This document shows, one piece after another, positions 20,227 to 27,347 of a stretch of DNA of 64,000 nt; within the stretch, counting starts at the first letter, position 1; every line of letters starts with the position of its first letter. The stretch lies in assembly GCF_031626875.1 (NCBI RefSeq), contig NZ_JANDMF010000019.1, positions 27,054-91,053 on the forward strand, given 5' to 3'. This DNA comes from Clostridium sp031626875 (lineage in GTDB: Bacteria; Bacillota; Clostridia; Clostridiales; Clostridiaceae). The notes under the pieces are model-generated. The model saw nothing but the letters and a program-made list of their open reading frames with translations, was not told where the DNA came from and made no database searches. Made by a program: the position numbers and the translations under genes.

Positions 20227-21504
20227 CTAATTTTTTACTACTACAGAAACTCCATCAGGTATAATTACAACTTTTGCATCTTCACCTTTTAGAGCATATG
20301 CTCTCTTTAAAGCTTCTTCAATAGAATATGCACACTCCATATGCATATTCTCAATTATTTTAGGATCACACATATCACTTACCATAATAACCTTATTTTT
20401 ACTCAATATTCTTGCTAAAATTTGAAATTCCCATTGATCTGGTTTTGTTTTATCCTTAGAAACTTGGAGGACTTTATTAAGTACCTCTATTGGACTTTCA
20501 ACCTCCGCCATATTTCTATAAAAAGATTCTCCACCATGTCCATCATTGCATGCTGATACCATTATTATTACAGAACCTTCTTTACAACAAGCTTCAGCTG
20601 CTGTCATTCCTTTAACTGATTGATAAATATTCTGATCAAGAGGATATCCTCCATTAGAACTAATTACTATATCTCCCTTAACACTATCAATACTAGAAAG
20701 TTCTGAAACAAATTTGCACCCTTCTTCATGTGCAAACTTACTATTTCCACTAACCGCATGTATAATTTTCTTATCACTATCAATAACAACATTTAATATA
20801 AATGCTAATTTAGCTTTTTCAGCTGCAAACAGCATATCTTCATGTATAGGATTCTTGACTAATCTGCCTGGTCTTGCATGCCCATTTCCTATAAATTCCG
20901 AATTATGGTTCCACATTATTGTGCTTGCACTTGCAATACCTGGAAGTATGCTTTTTCTTCCCCCAGAAAAACCTGCAAAAAAATGTGGTTCTATAAAGCC
21001 CTCAGATATTAGAAGTTCTGCATTAACAGCCAGCTTATTTATCCATAACTCTCCACCAGATGGAAGAATACCTATGAAAGCTTGTTCATCTTTGTTCTGT
21101 GAGTAATGGTTAATTATCTGTTCATTATTTACAATTTCCTCTCCAAATTTATTAATCATTTCTTCTCTTGTAGTAGGTCTATGGAATCCAGTAGCTATAA
21201 GAATCTTTATATCTATATTGGGATTCACCTCTCTAATTCTTCTCAAAAGTATTGGCATAGTTATTTTACTTGGAACAGGTCTCGTATGATCACTTGTTAT
21301 AATAACAATATTTCTTTTCCCTTGCACCAATTTTTCCAAACTTTTACTTTCAATAGGATTATCTAATGCTTTTTCAACAATTTCTTTCTCAGTAAGTTCC
21401 GTTTTGTAATTATGTGCTCTGGATTTAAGCACAGCTTCAAGATTCTTATCAGGAATATTTGCCTCTAAAAATCGCTTATTATAAGGTATTTTTATTATTG
21501 CCAT
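20227..21504 (-). CDS. larA: LarA-family nickel-dependent lactate racemase (or related 2-hydroxyacid racemase)
   Basis: 425 residues. The start was moved to MAIIKIPYNKRF because AAAGGGGGAGGAAAT precedes it; the longer frame has no such site. Family features visible are 'ITSDHTRPVP', 'GFHRPTT', the metal/cofactor stretch 'EPHFFAGFSGGRKSILPG' and 'NSEFIGNGHARPGRL'. LarA interconverts D- and L-lactate using a nickel-pincer nucleotide made by LarB, LarC and LarE, none of which is in this window. Homologues act on other 2-hydroxyacids, so the substrate is not certain. It is monocistronic, ends in a strong terminator and has a FadR/LldR-like palindrome upstream. It sits on the chromosomal side of the integrated element. 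Confidence 0.85.
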   Translation of the reverse strand: MAIIKIPYNKRFLEANIPDKNLEAVLKSRAHNYKTELTEKEIVEKALDNPIESKSLEKLVQGKRNIVIITSDHTRPVPSKITMPILLRRIREVNPNIDIKILIATGFHRPTTREEMINKFGEEIVNNEQIINHYSQNKDEQAFIGILPSGGELWINKLAVNAELLISEGFIEPHFFAGFSGGRKSILPGIASASTIMWNHNSEFIGNGHARPGRLVKNPIHEDMLFAAEKAKLAFILNVVIDSDKKIIHAVSGNSKFAHEEGCKFVSELSSIDSVKGDIVISSNGGYPLDQNIYQSVKGMTAAEACCKEGSVIIMVSACNDGHGGESFYRNMAEVESPIEVLNKVLQVSKDKTKPDQWEFQILARILSKNKVIMVSDMCDPKIIENMHMECAYSIEEALKRAYALKGEDAKVVIIPDGVSVVVKN

Positions 21505-21588
21505 ATTTCCTCCCCCTTTTACCTTTAAAACTAGTTTATACAAATAAACTTTCATATTAAAATCTATTACATAATAAACTCATTTACC

Positions 21589-21607
21589 AATCTGGTCTGA
21601 CCAATTT
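21589..21607 (-). promoter_or_regulatory. FadR/LldR-like GntR operator upstream of larA
   Basis: The 11-bp perfect palindrome TGGTCTGACCA (21593-21603) is flanked by AAT and ATT. GntR regulators of the FadR/LldR subfamily bind TGGTnnnACCA cores. It lies 84 bp upstream of the larA start. Confidence 0.5.
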
Positions 21608-21692
21608 TCTTACAAGAATAATATTACCACAACAGCTAATTATTTTCTACTTATAAACATTAACTCAATATATTGGAAGTTTAATTTTTTAT

Positions 21693-21729
21693 AAAAAAGT
21701 AGCTATGTCATAAAACATAACTACTTTTT
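21693..21729 (-). terminator. Intrinsic terminator, probably the original guaA terminator
   Basis: AAAAGTAG-c-TATGT pairs with ACATA-a-CTACTTTT, with A/T runs on both sides. No gene ends next to it now. It lies about 60 bp beyond the distal guaA 3'-end copy at 21788-21799. That is where guaA would have ended before integration. Confidence 0.65.
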
Positions 21730-21787
21730 ATACATAAATATATAATTAATTATTTTTGGCAATTTTTAAAGAAAATCTAGATTTAAA

Positions 21788-21852
21788 TTATTCCCACTCT
21801 ACTCTTTAATATTATCTTCAATTAGTAGATGCTTGTTTTAGATATTTTTATT
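21788..21852. repeat. Distal attachment site (att copy 1)
   Basis: TTATTCCCACTC (21788-21799) is identical to the guaA 3' end at 40082-40093. The next ~50 bp (TACTCTTTAATATTATC and onward) match 26600-26652 with a few substitutions. This marks the outer end of the inserted DNA. Confidence 0.75.
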
Positions 21853-21944
21853 ATTTATTTTACTTGTATTATTTATGACAATTTAACTATTTAAAATTTA
21901 ATAGAATCATTTTAGAATCAAAGTAATCATTTATACTAAATTTA

Positions 21945-22736
21945 TCACATATCAAAATATGCATCAATATAATCAGTATGTCTTGCAACTCTTAATAAAG
22001 TAAATACCCTACTGAATTTTGGCTGATACAAAGATTCCTCTACTATCTCAAAGTCATCACTATTCTCCTTAAACCATATATCACAACTTAAAATTCTTTT
22101 TACATTTTCATTACTGTATCTATTATGTAAAAGTTCTTTGGCTGCTGATCCTTTTATAATTCCAGACTTCAAGTTTAATTCAAAGCTACCTGACTTTGCT
22201 TGAACTATCTTTCTTCCATTACCATAATATATTAACGCCATAACTCTGTCTTCAGTGTTTGCTATTATCTTTCTTGTCATTGCCCCTAATGATACATTGA
22301 AATCCTGAGCTAATTCCTTTATTAAATCCAAAGTTATAACTTTATCCTGAATTTTATCATGTAATATATTGGTTGGTATTAATAGTTCTGATGCAAAAAT
22401 ATCAGCTTGATTTTCTTCAATATTATCTGAATTAAAATCTCCAATATTAGAACATGTACACATATTACTATGCCATGGGATAAAAAAATGTCCTACTTCA
22501 TGAGCTATAGAGAACCTTTGTCTTGGTACATACAAAATCTTTTTATCATTTATAATTATATTCTTTTTTCCCTGAGAAACAATCAAAAGGGCTTCGGCAG
22601 AATTAATATTTTCGTAATTGACTTTTATATCATAAGATTCGCATACTTTAAAAATATCTATAGGTGGAGTTAAATTTAATGCTGAAAGAATATCCTGAGC
22701 ATAAATCTCAGGATTATTTTCATATAAATACCTCAT
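21945..22736 (-). CDS. ImmA/IrrE-type zinc metallopeptidase
   Basis: 263 residues. The zinc-peptidase motif HEVGHFFIPWH (HExxH) is at about residues 80-90, with 'NQADIFASELLIPT' downstream, typical of the ImmA/IrrE (M78) family. Such proteases cleave partner repressors in integrative elements and some toxin-antitoxin loci. The C-terminal half is less familiar and ends in a strand-rich 'FTLLRVARHTDYIDAYFDM'. The gene follows the YgiT-HTH protein by 5 bp with no clear ribosome site, suggesting translational coupling. Its likely substrate is that HTH partner, which is inference. It is the last gene of a three-gene operon at the outer end of the mobile DNA. Confidence 0.8.
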   Translation of the reverse strand: MRYLYENNPEIYAQDILSALNLTPPIDIFKVCESYDIKVNYENINSAEALLIVSQGKKNIIINDKKILYVPRQRFSIAHEVGHFFIPWHSNMCTCSNIGDFNSDNIEENQADIFASELLIPTNILHDKIQDKVITLDLIKELAQDFNVSLGAMTRKIIANTEDRVMALIYYGNGRKIVQAKSGSFELNLKSGIIKGSAAKELLHNRYSNENVKRILSCDIWFKENSDDFEIVEESLYQPKFSRVFTLLRVARHTDYIDAYFDM

Positions 22737-22741
22737 ACTAA

Positions 22742-23185
22742 TTATAAATATTTAGATATTATTTCAGTATCTTTTTCATTTAACTCTCCACTTTTGCCTC
22801 TTGCAGCAATATCATATGCTTCTTCTCCGCCCATAAAAGATTCTATATCTTTTCTAATAAATCTCCATTCCCTACCAAACTTGTGAGCTTTTAGTCTACC
22901 ATCTCTTATCATATTATATATTGTCTGATTGCTAACTCTTAATAAATCTGCTACTTCAGTTAAATTTAAAAAGTCAGGCTTTTGTTCTTCTCCAACATTA
23001 ACTAAACTTTTACTTAGCTTTTGTAGCATAATAGCATCATTTTTTTCTATTATAACCTCACCACATTTTGGGCATACATAAGCATTAACTCCATCTACAG
23101 TTAATTTATAAGCGCCCCATCCTGTATTAACAGATGTGGTTTTCTTCTCCATTTCACTGTTACAAATATAACACATCTTACTCAT
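22742..23185 (-). CDS. YgiT-type zinc finger plus helix-turn-helix protein (antitoxin-like)
   Basis: 147 residues. The N-terminus has two CxxC pairs (CYIC and CPKC), as in YgiT/MqsA-type zinc fingers. Residues about 70-120 form an excisionase/MerR-like helix-turn-helix ('LTEVADLLRVSNQTIYNMI', 'FGREWRFIRKDIESFM'). Fusions of this kind are usually antitoxins that also repress their own operon. It begins 2 bp after the DUF4258 gene, behind GGGAGAGATATTAGGT, and 5 bp before the ImmA-like gene. The position fits an antitoxin-like partner of the DUF4258 protein. Confidence 0.75.
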   Translation of the reverse strand: MSKMCYICNSEMEKKTTSVNTGWGAYKLTVDGVNAYVCPKCGEVIIEKNDAIMLQKLSKSLVNVGEEQKPDFLNLTEVADLLRVSNQTIYNMIRDGRLKAHKFGREWRFIRKDIESFMGGEEAYDIAARGKSGELNEKDTEIISKYL

Positions 23186-23187
23186 AC

Positions 23188-23520
23188 CTAATATCTCTCC
23201 CTTCTTCTTAGTACATCATTAACACATTCCCAAACTTCTTCTTTTGTCTTGCACACAGTAATAATTAGAGGCGTATCTAAAGCAGCAACAACTGTATATA
23301 CTTCTGTCTTTTTACCTGTTGCTTCCTGAAATAAAACTTTAATATCATTAGTTCTTCTATCAGTTTGAAATTCTATAGTCTTTCCTTTTATTACACACTC
23401 TAACACTTTATCAATGTCAATTTCACGTTCTGACATTCTTTCTATGGCATGATCAGTAAAATCAAACTGACCCTCTCTGACTTTTTTGCGAATCATTTTT
23501 TCAGCTAATTGTTCTATCAT
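23188..23520 (-). CDS. DUF4258 protein, probable toxin of a toxin-antitoxin pair
   Basis: 110 residues. The core pattern 'FTDHAIERMSEREIDIDKVLECVIKGKTIE' then 'IKVLF' and a closing strand matches DUF4258, a small family commonly encoded just before YgiT/HTH antitoxins. The predicted fold is compact alpha/beta, and the enzymatic activity is unproven. It is the first gene of the operon, preceded by a promoter (TTGTAA-17-TATATT on the minus strand) and a set of 20-bp direct repeats. Confidence 0.7.
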   Translation of the reverse strand: MIEQLAEKMIRKKVREGQFDFTDHAIERMSEREIDIDKVLECVIKGKTIEFQTDRRTNDIKVLFQEATGKKTEVYTVVAALDTPLIITVCKTKEEVWECVNDVLRRRERY

Positions 23521-23572
23521 AGATTATTACCTCTTCTTATATATAATATACACCCTATAGCGATTTTTTACA

Positions 23573-23626
23573 ATAAAATATTATAAATTACTATAAAATA
23601 TTATAAATTACTATAAAGCATTATAG
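23573..23626. repeat. 20-bp direct repeats at the toxin operon promoter
   Basis: ATAAAATATTATAAATTACT occurs twice head-to-tail (23573-23592, 23593-23612), then a partial third copy to 23626. They lie just upstream of the -35 of the DUF4258 operon, a plausible place for autoregulator binding. The rest of 23627-23894 shows nothing recognisable. Confidence 0.7.
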
Positions 23627-23894
23627 CATCATTTTAATGACATATGTATAACAAGTCTTAAATTAAATGCTTGTACATTTAAATCAATGTGATTCTAATG
23701 CTAGAAATTTAACCTTAAAAGTTTTATTTATTTGTTTACAATTTTGACACCAATTCATTGTCTTTGTGTTATATTTTTTGATCTATAAATTAGTTTACTA
23801 TATTCCACTTTGATCTCTATTCAACAATACTTTCTGAAGCAATGAATCTAATGTATCTCCATTAAAACTTTTAACTTATATTATATAACCTAGA

Positions 23895-24989
23895 TTATAA
23901 ATTATAATTAGGCATCTTCACTACTGAATATTCAATGTCATTTTCAGTTACATCTTCAAAATTCATAAATTTTATGCTATCCATCTTTATTTTCAAATGT
24001 GTTCCAAATTCTATATTATCCATTTCAATTGATTTATTGTTGTCACTTAATACAGCTGGAGCTATAAAAAATTCTTTTTTAGCTTCTACTTGTTTCTTGA
24101 ATATAGCTAAATTATTTCTAAACACATCAATATCCATATATTGATATCTAGAAAACACTGTAAAAAGTGTTTCATCTATAAAAAAGCCTTGTTTTTCTGC
24201 TCTTTTTATACATTCATCCATATTAGTAGTTATGTGTACAAAATACCCATCTTCAATACCAATATTCTTTTTTTCAATGATAGAGATTTCTATATCTTTA
24301 CATACATCTTCACCACAAAGCTTTTTCCAATCCTCAAATATCTTACTTGCACTTTCTTTATCTTTGTATAACAAAGCCATTAAAGGTGGATTTTCATTTT
24401 TAGGATCAAACATGTATGCCACACCACTCCATTTAGCTTTGTCCCAAGTCTTTAGATCAATCATTGATGTAACAAACATATTTTTTCTTTCTCTAGCTTG
24501 CAATATATTCTTTTCCACTTCACCAAGTGGCGGCTTTATAGTATTTTTTATACCTTTTAACCTATTGCATAACTTTTTAAAATCTTTTTCCCTATCTACA
24601 TAATAATATGTTGAGCTTTGTATTGGCTTTAATATCTTTGTAGTACTATAATCATTAAATACTACTGGTATAAATTTTGTGTTGTTACAACATGATTCAT
24701 ACAAATGTTGATATATAATATTTAACTCCCAATTTACACCTTTTCCTTCTCCAGATTTAAAATTCATTACCTTATCATAGTACAACTGTGTACATATTAT
24801 AAGTACATAATCTGAATTCTCAATTTGATTATCCATCCATCTTGGCCATCCTTCTGGCGGACTCTCCTCATATTGATCAATATTTGCATCTATGTTATGA
24901 CTTCTTAAGATATTTGAAAACTCTAATACCTTATCTGCAAATTGTTCTGTATCATGAGCATATGATATAAATACTTTAGGTATAACCAT
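23895..24989 (-). CDS. SEFIR-domain protein, probable anti-phage effector
   Basis: 364 residues. The start was placed at MVIPKVFISYAH because TTAGGGGGAAT precedes it; the upstream 20 codons lack a site. Residues about 5-150 are a SEFIR (TIR-like) domain: 'KVFISYAHDTEQFADKVLEF', 'IDANIDQYE', 'WPRWMDNQIENSDYVLIICT'. The remaining ~200 residues are not recognised and may sense the trigger. Bacterial SEFIR proteins are reported to act in abortive phage defence by depleting NAD+; activity here is inferred. It lies in the distal mobile segment, in the same orientation as the RES protein upstream and 31 bp after a small frameshifted ORF. Confidence 0.8.
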   Translation of the reverse strand: MVIPKVFISYAHDTEQFADKVLEFSNILRSHNIDANIDQYEESPPEGWPRWMDNQIENSDYVLIICTQLYYDKVMNFKSGEGKGVNWELNIIYQHLYESCCNNTKFIPVVFNDYSTTKILKPIQSSTYYYVDREKDFKKLCNRLKGIKNTIKPPLGEVEKNILQARERKNMFVTSMIDLKTWDKAKWSGVAYMFDPKNENPPLMALLYKDKESASKIFEDWKKLCGEDVCKDIEISIIEKKNIGIEDGYFVHITTNMDECIKRAEKQGFFIDETLFTVFSRYQYMDIDVFRNNLAIFKKQVEAKKEFFIAPAVLSDNNKSIEMDNIEFGTHLKIKMDSIKFMNFEDVTENDIEYSVVKMPNYNL

Positions 24990-25020
24990 GCATATTCCCC
25001 CTAACCACTTACATAGACTA

Positions 25021-25169
25021 TTAACTAAATAATTCTCTTTTAAATGCACTCTGCATTAATAAATTGTAATTATCATCCAAACTTTTCAAACTCTCTTTCA
25101 TTTCAAATTTAGGTCTAATCACTTGTCCTTCTATTAATAGCTCTTTTTTCCCATATGATAAACTTTCAT
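25021..25169 (-). CDS. Small ORF needing a -1 frameshift (49 residues)
   Basis: ATG at 25169 follows TGGAGGAATTT, an excellent ribosome site. Read straight, it stops after 11 codons (MKVYHMGKKSY). At codons 7-9 the sequence is GGA AAA AAG, so the heptamer A_AAA_AAG lies in frame. A -1 shift there opens the frame to a TAA at 25021, adding 40 codons (total 49). The product is unrecognised. It could be a programmed frameshift, a one-base loss in the A run, or the 5' remnant of a larger gene. It sits between the RES and SEFIR genes. Confidence 0.5.
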
Positions 25170-25217
25170 AAATTCCTCCATTTAATTTTTACAATTTTAT
25201 TGAAAATTTCTTATTAT

Positions 25218-26318
25218 TCAACCGCCTCCAATATCTGGCTTTACAGGTCCAAGTAGATAGTTATACCTAATATTCGTTATAATCAACCTATTAATACTCT
25301 TCACCATTACCTTACCTTCTTGTATAGGTCTTCCAAATATCGCTATATTTTGAGACATTATTGATTGCTCATGTGCTTGAAATTGGGGTATCCGTCTATT
25401 TGAAATACCATATAGAACTGATTGATGTGGCATTGCTCCATTTCTAATGTAGCTAAAATAAGATGGATATATTATCCCATCAAATCCCGCTTCTCTCACT
25501 GCTAAACTTATTTCACGTGTTATCTTATAAGCATGTATTCCTGCAAGGAATAACATATTTACAGCCAAATCCAGGCTTTCAAACTCAGATATATTTTTAT
25601 TTTCATTCAAAACACAAGATAGATTTAAAAGTTTCAATTGTGATTTCGGAAGTAATGTTGCTACGTATAATTCATCTTCTGTGCTTGCACGCATTTCATG
25701 TATACATAATTCCAAATCTGGTGAAGCATAAAGAACTGGATTTCCAATAGAATCTAAACGTCCACTTCCCAATGATTGCTCTGGAGGACTATCAAATTGT
25801 CCCGGACTAAATGCAATGTCTTTTCCATTTCTTATTCTATACAAAGGTGAATCGTTTGAAGTTATTATAGTTTCTGGATATTCCCTCAAAATCTGTTTTA
25901 TAATATTACACCGTTTATCTTTATCAAGTAGAGCTTTTAATGGTTCAACTTCACCATACATCCATGCTCTTGGTCCATAATAAAAAAATCCTATTCCAAG
26001 TTTATTTTCAAAAATCGTCACGTCTTTTTCTAAATTTCTATTTAAATCTATTGAAGTTTTTTGGCAGGAATTATATTTAATTTCTGGAAAGGCCCCATAA
26101 TCGCATTTAACTACTGATCCCCAAACAAAGAAACTATATGCTAATGCCTCCAACTGCTCTATTGTTAACTTTTTACCTTCATTTGAACCACAATTTGGGC
26201 ATAAATCATTTCTACTGTCACCAACTTTTTCTGCATCTAGCCTTAGTCCTTGATCAAAAAAACAACTTGAACAAGCAACAATTCTTTCATTACTGTTTTT
26301 GTCATCAAATAGCTCCAT
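25218..26318 (-). CDS. Zinc-finger / RES-domain protein (HEPN-RES type)
   Basis: 366 residues. The start was placed at MELFDDKN, behind AAAGGGTGAT. Residues about 13-47 carry two cysteine pairs (CSSC and CPNC), resembling a small zinc ribbon. A helical stretch ('EQLEALAYSFFVWGSV') follows, typical of the N-terminal domain found before RES domains. The RES core begins near residue 180: 'PLYRIRNG', 'GRLDSIGNPVLYAS', 'LELCIHEMRAS', with the family's conserved Arg and Glu visible. RES enzymes of Xre-RES toxin systems degrade NAD+. No Xre antitoxin is adjacent, so this more likely belongs to a defence locus. The gene is upstream of and co-oriented with the SEFIR gene. Confidence 0.75.
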   Translation of the reverse strand: MELFDDKNSNERIVACSSCFFDQGLRLDAEKVGDSRNDLCPNCGSNEGKKLTIEQLEALAYSFFVWGSVVKCDYGAFPEIKYNSCQKTSIDLNRNLEKDVTIFENKLGIGFFYYGPRAWMYGEVEPLKALLDKDKRCNIIKQILREYPETIITSNDSPLYRIRNGKDIAFSPGQFDSPPEQSLGSGRLDSIGNPVLYASPDLELCIHEMRASTEDELYVATLLPKSQLKLLNLSCVLNENKNISEFESLDLAVNMLFLAGIHAYKITREISLAVREAGFDGIIYPSYFSYIRNGAMPHQSVLYGISNRRIPQFQAHEQSIMSQNIAIFGRPIQEGKVMVKSINRLIITNIRYNYLLGPVKPDIGGG

Positions 26319-26587
26319 GAAAATCACCCTTTCATAGTCAATAATTATTCTAATTATATCCATTTTATCATATTATACCAAATACATCGAACTCATTTTC
26401 ATCCCTCATACAGTTACCTCCTTATGAAATTAAGTTCTTTGTTTCGTAACTACCCAAGGACGACTTAAAATATAGCCAAAAAAATTAGTTACGATATATA
26501 TTTATCTAATATACAAATCGTAACTACTTCTCATGCTATTTTATTCAATTTTACCCGTTAAGGATGAGTGTATTACCTGTCTAAACC

Positions 26588-26652
26588 TTATTTCCACTCT
26601 ACTCTTTAATATTATATTCAATTAATAAATGCTTATTTTTGTGTTTCTATTA
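26588..26652. repeat. Internal attachment site (att copy 2)
   Basis: TTATTTCCACTC (26588-26599) differs from the guaA 3' end by one base. The bases to its right align with 21800-21852 over about 50 bp with a few substitutions. It divides the inserted DNA into 4.8-kb and 13.5-kb segments. Confidence 0.7.
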
Positions 26653-27347
26653 TTTATTTTATTTATCTTAGATTCGGCAAGTGAAACAATAAAGTATTGA
26701 TATTACTAGCATTTATGCTTTTAAAAATCAAACTACTCACCATCCCTAGGTTCCTTAAAAGATTAAAAGCTACTATCATCTAAAATGTTAGATTTAGACC
26801 ACACGAATAAAACTTAAAGGCTGAACTATTATGCTCATGTTTATACAGCTATTCTATTTTTGCCACTATGCTATGCTTGGCTTCATACTGTTCTTACATA
26901 AAATTATGGTCAACATTCCAAAATATAATCATACATATTAAAATTAATTGGTATCCTCCTCTGCTCCCCTTTGATTTGATAAGTGATTTTTCGTTCCACA
27001 ATTGTAACCATCCTTTCTATTTTGTTACACTATATAACTCTAAGGACACATAAGAGTACGCTAATAATTCTACATATTTTAGGTTTTCCCCCCCTCCAAA
27101 ATATAGCCTTTTTATATGGGAAACTAACTTTTGAATGAAATAAAAAGACAGTCGTATAGATCTAAAAGCACCGTATTTCAATGTTTTCCTACCTATAAGG
27201 CTGTCTATTTTATTCGTTTCAGAGTACCCATTGCTTAATTCTGCGAAAATTCTTTCGAAAGGGGGCTGTGGTCTTTTCTTTTTTAAGCTCTGGAGATTTA
27301 ACCTACAACACCCTATACCACTTCAATTGTTTACTTAACCTATTCAG
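26653..27347. other. Non-coding left end of the 13.5-kb element
   Basis: About 700 bp with no convincing gene. AAAAAGACAGTCGTATAG near 27145 and CTGTCT near 27204 form a short-stem, large-loop inverted repeat of uncertain meaning, possibly a weak terminator or insertion-sequence relic. It lies beyond the 3' end of hsdS. Confidence 0.4.

Noticed and set aside
26868..27053. 61-codon plus-strand frame in the non-coding end of the element
   Set aside because: No ribosome site and no recognisable product; composition like the surrounding DNA.
27145..27216. Insertion-sequence terminal repeat
   Set aside because: The matching arms are only about 6-7 bp with a large loop, and no transposase reading frame is visible.
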